From the NCBI GenBank assembly GCA_022818135.1, contig JAFMSR010000015.1:19769178-19833177 (forward strand): DNA of 64,000 bases, read 5' to 3'. The position numbers and the translations under genes were made by a program. Position 1 is the first letter of the stretch. Each line of letters starts with the position of its first letter. Below, one piece after another: positions 36,708 through 46,583 of the stretch. The DNA is from Saxidomus purpurata. Taxonomy: Eukaryota; Mollusca; Bivalvia; Venerida; Veneridae. The notes under the pieces are model-generated. The model saw only the letters and a program-made list of their open reading frames with translations, was not told where the DNA came from and searched no databases.

Positions 36708-37923
36708 TTTTAACCCAATAACCAAGCTCTTCCCGCTACAGAATGAAAAAATAACTTTCAAAATATTGATTTTCTTATTTAAGAAAGAACAACTGATGCA
36801 GGAGTTGCTTCCCTTCCACTGCGGAATCTCTACCAACATCAACAACGACACATTCAAATCATTTTATCGTCTGATACTCTGAAGGTTAAGGTCACACTTA
36901 GTCGCCTTTAGTTAGTTAATGCAATTTTTTAATTGTACGAATGGGTCATACTTTGTCCCAGTAATTACTCGGCAGTGGAATATGGGTATCTGGGGTCAAA
37001 AATAGGTCACAGAGCCCAAAAATAGAAAAATCTTGTTAGGCTTAGAGGTACTGTTTCAGTCCATATCCTGGCAATTTGTGACAGGTTGTTTCTATGATTT
37101 TTAGCCCAGGTTATAATTTAGGTCCCCTGGGGGAAAAAACAAGGTCACACAGCCCAACTATGGGAGGCAAAACCTGTTTTGGGGCACTCTAGGGTAACAT
37201 TTTCGCCAATGATGTAGACAGGCTCTTAAGTTATTTTACCCAAGTTCAAAAATTCATCTGGGGTCAAAAACTAGGTCACAGCCCAAATATGAAAACCTTG
37301 TTAACACTCTAGATGTTACATTTTCAGCCCAGATATCCTTGAAATTTGTCAGAAAGTGCGATCATGATCAGACAGCAAAATAATGAAAGTGCGATCATGA
37401 TTAACGCCAATTTACCAAAGTGCTTCTGATCCCGCTAATAGTCCAGATATAGAAGAAAAATAAAAAACCAAAAGGCAAAACCCAACCCCCCCAACTTTCA
37501 ATGAATAGCTTACAGTGCAGATTTTCTTGAGAAATGAATCAACGTGCAGATCATATACAGAAAATAATGAGCCTAGAGCTTAGATATGCATTGGCAAGTT
37601 GACTCTCTACCAAGATTGTTCAACCTGACCTAGGTAAAATTCCCTCTGGGGGTTTTTTTTTTTTTTTTTTTTTTTTTACCAGGATATCAACCAAAAATTG
37701 ATCCTTTCTACTATTACCTTTTTTTTTCCCATTGTTAAAAAGGGGAAAATAAAAGGCATCAGTCTGATTTTTTTATATATATCTAAAGCACCAACTTCAA
37801 ATAGTAATGCGGCATAATCATTAATTTAACACATTTAAATACACAACAACCAAAAATTGCTTTTATAAAACTGTCACCAAAAATATACTTTGTGCAGTAA
37901 TATGCACATACTGTCACTTTAAT
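36708..37923. repeat. Dispersed repeat, second copy, split by an insertion
   Basis: 36708-36852 and 37783-37923 together match the contiguous repeat at 12343-12740. The two halves are separated by about 0.9 kb of other sequence (about 36853-37782), which contains two copies of GTGCGATCATGAT, a T run at about 37650-37678 and GGTCACA-type text. The copy was interrupted after insertion, or recombined. Confidence 0.75.
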
Positions 37924-38987
37924 TTTCATGTAATGTCATCTAACAGTAAACCCTAAAATATCAAGAGTAATACAGAATATTGTCATGTACCACAACAATA
38001 GTAACAACAAGGCCACTTCAGGTAGAGTCATTAAGGACAATTTGTTGTCCCTCTGATGACATGTCATTAAGTTGTAGTACTGATTACTTTATTACAATTA
38101 GGCTTATCATGTTTGTTACATACATCTTTCTGTTGACAGTTTTATGTTGGCGATCATATGTATTTTTGTAAATGCATGACCAGACAACTGTATTGATAGA
38201 AGAATGCATATAAAATTTATAGGTTTACTGCAAAATCTGTGCTATGATATTTTCCTGTAAACTAAAACGTGTACTTATTTTCTAACTGCAACAAACTTTG
38301 TGAACAACTTGATTAAGAAATGACGTAAGAAAAGTTAAAAGATTGATGGTTTGTCATGTCCACTAGGCCACAATTTATGTGTGCATTAAAGAAGAGCAAC
38401 TAAAATCTAAGATATATGAACTGAAAACAATGAAAACTTTGGGAGCATAACAAAAGGAACTATTATAAACTGGTGTGATGATACTGGAATCTGTTGATGG
38501 ATTGGATTACATATCAATAAAATTCTTTGTTGGAACCATGAATATACAGATTTAATGGAATATTTTATTATTAAACTTTGAAGAATTAGCTTAAGGAACA
38601 TACATAACTTGGAATTCTGAAATCTTTTGATAAAGAACAAGAACAATACAGAGTAGAGAACTGCGCCTTGACGTACTCTGAAGTAATAAATTTATTTGTG
38701 TTTGTTTACCTAATGATACGCATTCTTATTACCTGGACTTTTAGTCCTTCTACGTAAATATGCAGATTTTTTGTGTCTAATGACATATATGTAGATTTTT
38801 ATAGTTGCGTTTTGCTGTTTAATCATTTTGGATGGCTTAACTGAATCATTTAGTGGTCTCACCATCATACATTCTGCTGAAAACTTGTGTATTTCGTGAC
38901 AGTGTAATTAAATTAAGATGTACTTGAAGTAATTCAAATGAGACTGTCAAATGTGTCAACTTAATTTTTTTTTTTTCTTAAAACTTA
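37924..38987. other. Intron; upstream region of the third alternative exon
   Basis: AT-rich sequence without a supported gene. Frames at 37980-38171 and 38407-38646 have no features. Confidence 0.45.
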
Positions 38988-38988
38988 G

Positions 38989-38996
38989 TATATATA
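38989..38996 (+). promoter_or_regulatory. TATA-box candidate for the exon at 39160
   Basis: TATATATA followed by CGG lies 164 bp before ATG 39160. A start site about 30 bp downstream would give a leader of roughly 135-145 bases. TATA-like strings are frequent in this AT-rich DNA; position is the only support. Confidence 0.35.
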
Positions 38997-39159
38997 CGGC
39001 CCATCTTCTTTATGAAATTTTGAGACACTGCGCTGTGTTAAGTCAACAGCAGTTCATCCAAATAGTTTGGACTCTTACTGTTTAAAATTTGGATTATCTT
39101 TAATTTTCACATTCCTAATTCATGTGAGATTGTTTAGTGGATTGTTTCAACACTAGACA

Positions 39160-40307
39160 ATGGAAGAGGAATATCCAATAAGAAAACTGTCTCTTCAGGA
39201 GTATCCAAGCCGGGGTTACGTTCTGAAACCAGCAAACACTTCACCAGCCATAGGCTCTCCAGTTGTGCCTGGTTCTCCTATTCTGCAAAGACGTCGACGT
39301 GCCACTGTCTCTCAACCTGTGCCATGTAATGTGCAGTATGAGTATATTCCGACTTCGCCAAATGATGGAATGATAAGAAAATATTCACTAGAAGAATACA
39401 GAGTTCTTGAGCCACAAGACCATTATGTACAGAGTCAGCCATACTATCCGATGATGGAAGTCCAGCCTGCTTCTGTGTCTCAGTCATATCGACCAGTTCA
39501 GCAAGTTCAACCATATTATTCTGTACAGGCTCCAACACAAGTTGTTCAGACCTGTCTGCCTTCTTTAAACAACTATCAAACGGTTCAACAGGTACAAAGC
39601 CAGTCTGGTCAGTTGCATCTACATCAGAGTATTCCTCAGCCTGTTCAACAAATTCAGCTGGTTCGCCCAATTCAGCAGATGCAGCCTAATGTAGAATATG
39701 TGGAAATTCCGGCACCAAGGTCTGCTGCCATGCAGTCCTATATACCTGTAATGAAGCAGACATCTGTCTCTTCAGACTATTTCCATGATCTTTCTGATAT
39801 AAGAGAAGATAAAACACCAGAACCTGAGCAGCCAAAGCATGTAACATTTGAACAGCCACTTGTAAGAGTAGTAAGAGAAGATGTCAGTGGTCATAAAAAT
39901 GCAAATGCACAAGCTGTCTCAGCTCCAGTGCCAGAGGATTTGTATGAGCCATATGTGGGTTTGAAAAGAGCCCCTGCATCTGTTAGGAGGAAAAACATTT
40001 CTGAAAGGGCAGAAAGGTTAAAGGAAGAGAAGGGAGAGAAATACCAAGTTGAGAAAGTGGCAAGGCATGAACTTGAAAATGCTGTTAATGTACGGAAAGT
40101 TGACATTTCTTGGAAAGACTCTGAAGGATATCTAAATGAAAAGTCTGATCTAGAAAATAAGATGGAAGAACCAGATGGTCAGACTGATAACTTCAAAGAG
40201 GTACAAAAGCCTCGTAGGCGTACTGTGCACACAACACATGGGGATACTGATGATAACAGGAAATCAAGAAAAACATCAGTGTGTCCAATGACAGCATATA
40301 ATATAAG
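39160..40307 (+). CDS. Candidate alternative first coding exon of the TSC22 gene (382 aa)
   Basis: The second-longest coding frame in the window opens at ATG 39160 (ACAATGG, good context), two codons after an in-frame TAG. It ends after 382 codons plus two bases at the donor ATAAG|GTAAGT, with an immediate in-frame TAA. Phase 2 fits 62790 and completes a Ser codon. No globular domain is recognised. Residues 7-15 read IRKLSLQEY and 72-80 IRKYSLEEY, related to RKYSLQE in the exon at 41483. Residues 83-200 are Gln/Val/Tyr/Pro-rich. KHVTF at 226-230 fits the RVxF consensus for PP1 docking. Residues 274-346 are charged and possibly helical. The end has RRRT and RKTS. The codon pattern looks genuinely coding. 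It could be an independent intronic gene, but donor and phase argue for fusion to the TSC22 zipper. Confidence 0.83.
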
Positions 40308-41476
40308 GTAAGTTAAAGGCAGAAAGCTACTGCGTTGTTTTGGAAGACCTCTGTCTGGATACAGAAGATTTTGTGTCTCAACTGTCGCTGTGATGTCTGA
40401 ATGTGTCTGCATTAATGAAGTAAATTTACACCATATCACCATAACAGTTACATTGTTATGTAGTTTGTACACAAAAAGTTAGATGTGTTTACAATAGGAT
40501 GAAGGTCATAATGCACATGATATTGTTTCTCTTTTTTAACCAAAATGTCTTGATACGTAGATGTGGCCAAACAGTATTTTAGGCAACCAGGGCTTGAAAA
40601 TTTGTTAAAAATGATTGCTGGTATTAAGTTTGTGTAAAGATTATGTAATTTAAACAAACTTTATTTTGTCCAGAGTCAATATGGTAGTAATGTTAATTTA
40701 AGGTTAGGCAGTTGATATGATTGTTGAAAGGTAAAATGATGCTATATTTGACCTTGGAGAGATGTCAGGATGATGATGCTAGGATTGTGTAGCAGGACAC
40801 TTTATTGACAATACTGAATTAGAATTCGTTGAACAGTCACGACAGAATAAATTGGCTTGATGTAATTTGCCTTGTGGTCATCATTGTTTTTTCTTTTAAG
40901 AGTTATGAATAGATTAAGGAAAGATTGAATTACCATTTAACAAAAGAAGCTGAAAACTGAAGAAGTATTACAGGTATATATATTCATGTAAAACTAAACA
41001 CTTAACCAAGTAAGGTATCAGCAGGCAATACATTTTTTGGAGACAGAAGATGGTTGATATTTGGCCAATTGTGGCCTAGAAAAAAAACCATAAAAGTTTG
41101 ACATTCGTTCAGCCTCATTGGTATATGTAAAAAGGAACATGTCAAGCGTACAAAAATATTATGGAGGCAAAGGGAGATTTACCTTTCAAAGATGGTATCA
41201 TTGATACACTCGAAAACTTTAGCTGGATTTGAGGTGTTTCATTTTGATTAATTATTCACATGGTTTTGTGTCATGCAAATTGGATTTGTTGAAAATACAG
41301 GTGATGAATCAGCTAAAGCATTTTAATTTCAGTTCATGCAGAGTGGAATTAATCAGTTTCTAATGAATTGCACTTTTCAGAAAGTTAATAAATCATGAGG
41401 AGCTCTAATGATTACCTGACAACCTAGCAGTTCATACATGTAACTTAGGTAGGGAAACTTGAATAATTTATAATTT
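40308..41476. other. Intron between two alternative exons
   Basis: About 1.2 kb of AT-rich sequence. No TATA box or repeat was recognised. It must contain the promoter of the exon at 41483 if that exon is truly first. Confidence 0.45.
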
Positions 41477-41482
41477 GACAAA

Positions 41483-41910
41483 ATGGAAAGGAAGTTAAGA
41501 CCGAAGTTTGCTCTCACATCAGAAGAATTAGACACAGTTCAAGAAGCTGAAAAATCTGGTCAGCCTCCATTTCAAGCGTCTAGACAATTATATATAGGAC
41601 AAAAGAGAGTTAACCAGGGTACCACTGTAGATTGCCAGAGTCGACCTCACAGTCCCTCTAGTCTTTCAATCCAGGCATCTGCCCGTGAAAACGTTGCAGG
41701 AATCAGTGTTACTGATCATGACAGTTCTGTTAGAAAATACTCTTTGCAAGAGGCTCCATCTAGTGGGAACTTGTCAAGTTCAGTAAACGTTTACCATCCT
41801 GTACGGGTGTCTCAGCGAAAGGTTCATGGCCAACAAACAGGCTCTGTCCATACGGGAAAAAATTCACTTAGGGGAATTTCATCATTTGCTGGCTCAACAT
41901 ATTTGACTCG
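41483..41910 (+). CDS. Candidate alternative first coding exon of the TSC22 gene (142 aa)
   Basis: ATG 41483 follows an in-frame TGA at 41477-41479, in a favourable context (ACAAAATGG). The frame runs 142 codons plus two bases to the donor ACTCG|GTGAGT, with TGA in frame at the donor. Phase 2 fits 62790, completing an Arg codon before GSSTVAIDNK. The peptide is Ser/Gln/Arg-rich and probably disordered, with SSVRKYSLQEAPSSG at 82-96. That motif closely matches two in the exon at 39160, only 1.2 kb upstream, suggesting the two exons share ancestry or a docking function. LTSEELDTVQEAEK (11-24) could form a short helix. No domain or membrane segment is recognised. Function is unknown. Confidence 0.8.
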
Positions 41911-43009
41911 GTGAGTGCCATCGCAAGTGCAGACATTTTATCAAGAGAATGGTTTGATAACATTCTGTAACTGTTTCTGTGACAAGCGGTTTATATTGGT
42001 AACTAGGAAGGGTTGCAAGTTTGAGCCTTGATTAGACCTGGCACTATTTGTAAGAAAGTATGTTTGTTTTGGAGAAAAAGGTACAAGTTTGTGTTTTGAA
42101 TGATGTTTACATATAGTATTTATTTAACTTAAATGGTCAAAACCCATATTGAAGCCAAAGGTGATATAATTATAGACTGCAGAGCTGGTGTCTCCTTGGT
42201 GTTTGAGTAAAATGTCTAACTTCTACCCCCCCTTGCAAGCAGATGTCTTCCCCCCCCCCCCCCCCCCCCCCCCATTCCAAGGGCCAGCTTAGGCCTTAGA
42301 TATTTCTAGTGCAGAGTTGCAGTTCTTTATCAATTCATTCTTCTAGAAAAAAAACCTTCAAGAAAGTCCGAAAGATATGAATTTTAGTAAACTATATTTC
42401 AAAGAGACTCCTAGCATGTCATTAGATACTCTTAAAATGATACTTGAAGTTTTTGATTTAAGGGTCCTATAAAAGTGGAAATTTAAATGGTAACAAAGTG
42501 TTTTGTAATATGACCATTAAAGAAAACGCAAGACAAGTCAGAATAGTTAAGCAAGGGGAGTAACTAGTACAGGCTCAATTGATTTCAGAAAGATTAGCAA
42601 ATTGTATTACCTCCCTTTCATTAATACATTTTAGCTTAGAGCAAAAATTAATTTTGTTATTCATGAATAATTTATGAGGATGCACAACATGATGTCTACC
42701 TTAGGTGATATTATGTAATTAGCATACTTTGCACACCTGATTTTCTGTGAATATTAAATGTCTATGGAATATTCCAGCTCTGCAGTCTATATATTTCAAG
42801 GTTATTATTTTGTTAAAGTCAACATAGTGTGACAGTGGTTCTTTTGTACTTAACAAATCAACTCTTCTGATACTAGCATGATGGTCTGATTTTATTAGCT
42901 ATAGAAGCAAGTGTGCACGAAGATGATTGAAAAAGTCCTGAGAAAAATGTGCCATAGATTAGTTTAGTTTGCTAATTAATTTCAGCTCGATTGTGAAGAA
43001 AGCTTGAAG
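41911..43009. other. Intron with a poly-C run
   Basis: A run of about 24 C lies at about 42250-42273. Otherwise AT-rich intron; nothing recognised. Confidence 0.5.
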
Positions 43010-43170
43010 CTTATCGAGTCAGTCTCGAGTCCTCTTCCTGGAATAACCAGTTCTGGTGTCATATGAGGAAGTACGGTTGTGACCCATGTGGGGCCCGAAC
43101 CCGCAACCATTGATTGCAAACAATATGCTTCAGTGGCTTTGACATATAAACCCCTAACCATAGCAATGTT
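43010..43170 (-). repeat. Possible tRNA-derived SINE fragment (antisense)
   Basis: The minus strand contains GGTTGCGGGTTCGGGCCCC (complement of 43085-43103), resembling an RNA polymerase III B box (GGTTCGAnnCC). No complete tRNA fold was established. Confidence 0.4.
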
Positions 43171-43382
43171 TATCAAATGTGAAGGTCACCAGTAACCTTT
43201 ATGTTGCTCATAGTTTGACCTTTTGCATCAAGGGAAGGACCTTGAATCTTTAAATTTTAATCAGTCCTATATGTTATGCAACCATGCAGCCTTGAAGAAT
43301 AATACAACATAAAGGAGACTATAAGATACATAATTTCTTTTCCTCGGAAATCATATTAAATAAGGTTTTCACAATTCAAAGG

Positions 43383-43442
43383 GAAGAGCTAATTGAGCAG
43401 TGGAAGCCTGGCAGTTACAGGTTCAAATCTGGTTGGTTAGGC
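43383..43442 (+). repeat. Possible tRNA-derived SINE fragment
   Basis: AGAGCTAATTGAGCAGTGG resembles an A box and ACAGGTTCAAATCTGG a B box, about 30 bp apart. The rest is degenerate. A functional tRNA is not supported. Confidence 0.4.
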
Positions 43443-45840
43443 TTGTAGTACCCTTGGTATTTACTTGTCAGAGTTCATTGAAGTATATATTCCCTTGAAT
43501 GTAATGAAACTTAAAAAATTCTGGGAAAATTGCTGATCCTAAATAAGCCAGTTTACAGTGTATTGAATATTGCATGGGAGGTTGTTCAGTAAACAAATTT
43601 TGTTGTGTTGATATTGATGGATGCATAAAGTGTGCATAGAATAAATAATTCAGAACAAAATGAAAAATATTTGGCTCCATGGTTACACACAGCAAGTCGG
43701 TACCTGTTCTAGCCTGTTCTAGCCAGGCTGAATTGTCAATACATAATCAGTATTTGAGAGTGTATGTGGGCAGTATATAATCAGTATCTGACGAGTGTAT
43801 GTGGGTGGGCGTTCATGTATGTGATAATATTGTTGTTTGTCCCGAGAAGAACTGTAAAAATAGTTATGTGCTCATTGTACAGTAGCTATGTTTAGTAACT
43901 AACTTAAGAAAATAGCAAAAAGGCAACTGCTTAGAAAAGTTGCATTAGTTTTAGAATTTGCTGTTTTAGAATACGTTGTACAGGTGTCCCAGGCAGGTGG
44001 CTGGACCCCACAGATAACCTTTTTCAACAGGTTATACAATAGGATAAAAGTTAGAAAATAATACAACAACAACAACAAAACGATACATTTAGTTCATAAA
44101 TTGCAGCATATTAGTCAGACCTGTGTTAAAGACCACATCAAAGTAAAGACAAACCTGCAAATAAAGACCAGCAGGACAGACTTCCTCTAAAAAAAGACTG
44201 AGCTCTGAGCTTGACTGCTAGCCAATAGCTTTCATTCAAAGTTTTGACTGGTACATTAAAAATTGATGTTACAGTTTCAAATTCAGATATTTTTCATTTC
44301 AAGGAAGTTAGATACAGTCACGATTAACTACTTACTACTCAGGATAATGACTATCATCCTTTTGTGTTATCATGAATTATCATGAATTAATGCATGGTAA
44401 CTCTCCTTTATTTTTGTTGTAAAACAATGCAATTATAGTGACTAAGTATGTGTGATTGATTGGAGCAGTTTGTTTTTCCAGATTCTCCGGACTTCCCTGT
44501 TGTGAAGGTGTTGTGGAAAATTAACTTTTCTTCGAGAACATTAAGGAAAAAGAATTTAACCCACTCAAAAATTTAACATTGTTACTAATATTACTTATTG
44601 AACTGATTGAGTCGTTTAATTAGGGTCGAGGTGGTAGCAACTGTTGCAGGAAGAGTTGTTACCATGACTTCAAAGGTGTTTGAATTCATGACCAGCAGCA
44701 TGCTCAGGGACTGACACTTCAGCTTTCACGCCTGACCGATTCCCTTGAAACTCCTAACTGTTACAGTTAACAGAGTACTAACTATATTTACAGAAAAATC
44801 TATATCTGTTGTCTGGTATAGGTGTCTCTAATGACTGGCTTTTATTTTCTGCTAACTTCTTGGAAATTGATTTTCCAGAAATTTCTGCCGAACTGCCAAA
44901 TTCTATTATGATTGAGAATTGAAAAGCATGACCTAACTACTACTGACGTTCATGTATCATAAAATGAAGGAAACAGTATGTTGTTATATCCAGACACTGA
45001 AGGAACCTGTCCTTGAGGCTGTGAGCTACCTCTTAAAACATAAAGGTGAACCTACTGTTGTGTCACTGATTTGTCTCTAATGTGTCCGTCCCATTAGTGG
45101 CCTGTGCTGTGTATGTTGCATTTTGGTGCCCATTTCTGAGGTTGGTAATGATGATGTTGCTTTGTTGACCTGCAACTCAGGTGTGGTTACACGTCTCCAT
45201 GGTCGTCTTGGTAATTTAAATACTTATTGCCCTCGCCGGAAGTAGATTTGACATTCAGAATATTTTATTTTGCTTGATAAAACATATCACCTGCCCATCT
45301 TATTTCAAACACTTGTGTCATTTGAGTTGAACACGTGCAGCACATAAGACTTAGGACATAATGTTCACCCGTCTGGAAAGTGTGAACAGAATATTTTAAA
45401 AATGGATGAAATTAATTATTACATAACATTATTGGCTTATAGTTCAAATTGATCTGTAGAAATTCTTGTTGTTATACAACGAATAAAATGAAAAAAATAT
45501 TCAATATTGAACTAGGGAGCTTTAGAAGTTAGAAAATGTATTTGTATAAACCTAAGAAAAAGGTGCGGTGCAAGGTTTCCAAGCAGGAGTTGTAGCAGGT
45601 TGCAGGCGAGTTAGCTAATGTGACTACCACGGGTAATAGAAATTCTTTTCAACAGTATGAGGAAATAATACTGTGGCCCTTTGCATACAATTGTTTGTAA
45701 TTATTTCAGTGAAAAAAATTTATGTAGTCAGAAACAACATTGTGATGTTATATAATTAAGTGAAGTAAGAAGTTATTATGTAAATTCTTCAGCATGTCGG
45801 ATATATTTGCATATCAAATAGCAATAGTTGATGCATCTTC
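43443..45840. other. Intron without recognised genes
   Basis: Contains a tandem duplication of about 40 bp at about 43740-43805 (ATAATCAGTAT...GAGTGTATGTGGG). Otherwise AT-rich sequence without features. Confidence 0.45.
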
Positions 45841-45911
45841 ATTGGTTAAGTGCCCAGTCAGGTACTCCAATTAGCTCCGCCTATGTTACCAGTATTTTCA
45901 TAGAATAAATA
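45841..45911 (+). promoter_or_regulatory. Candidate promoter for the exon at 46417
   Basis: An inverted CCAAT box (ATTGGTTA at 45841) is followed 56 bp later by the TATA-like AATAAATA (45904-45911). The spacing is plausible for a core promoter. It would give a leader of nearly 500 bases before ATG 46417, with intervening ATGs, unless an intron is removed. Support is positional only. Confidence 0.25.
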
Positions 45912-46416
45912 CTAGCACAGTAGATAGGAGCAATATCTGTTATACATTGTAAACTTCTCTGCGTGTATTGATTGTTAAATTACTGCACATTTTTTACACC
46001 AGCTGACTACCGAAAAACGATTTGTATGTAGGGTTTAATTTTTGTAATATAGCTTCTCGGTATTGACGTAATTTCTTTATAAACAGCTGGAGTTATATTT
46101 CACAATATTTAGACGGGGACTTTCCAGTCTTAAAGACATGTTGAAAAGCATATTTATACTAACTTTTATGATAGTTTAGTACGCGTCATAGTGCCTTTGT
46201 GAAAGACTAAAATATAAATGGATATTTTGAAATGTTAAGTTGTGAAAGACTATAATTCAAATATGGAGCAATACAGAATTATTATTTGTATGTATTAAAA
46301 TAATATAGGGACTATTGTTGATATATATTTTTGACTTGAAAAGCCAAGCAGATAGTGAAATCAAAATTTAAGTTTCAAAATCAAAGACTTCTCAGCATAC
46401 ATTGCTACTAGCATCA

Positions 46417-46583
46417 ATGAGTGCAGTTGTAATAATGCCAGGTTCGCTTCCATCTCCGACAGTATCAACAGGGCACGTGTGTCACTGTTACGATGGCTAC
46501 AGATCGCCAGAGAAGACCGTCCACTCACCATTCAGTGACAGTATACTGCTGACTGCCTTAGAATACCTCAGTAAATCTTTATG
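46417..46583 (+). CDS. Candidate alternative first coding exon of the TSC22 gene (55 aa)
   Basis: ATG 46417 opens 55 codons plus two bases ending at the donor TTATG|GTACGT, with a stop four codons later. Phase 2 fits 62790 and would complete a Cys codon before GSSTVAIDNK. A second ATG at 46434 (MPGSL) has a better -3 base. The peptide has a Cys/His pair (GHVCHCYDGY, 19-28), two SP-type sites (RSPEK, HSPF) and a C-terminal hydrophobic stretch SILLTALEYLSKSL that could form an amphipathic helix running into the TSC box. This placement is reminiscent of short TSC22D1 and GILZ isoforms, whose N-termini also end in a hydrophobic helix-like segment, but no sequence identity is claimed. It is the shortest and least certain of the set. 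Confidence 0.62.

Noticed and set aside
39278..39670. 130-codon minus-strand frame opposite the 39160 exon
   Set aside because: Shadow of the coding plus-strand exon; no independent motif or splice support.
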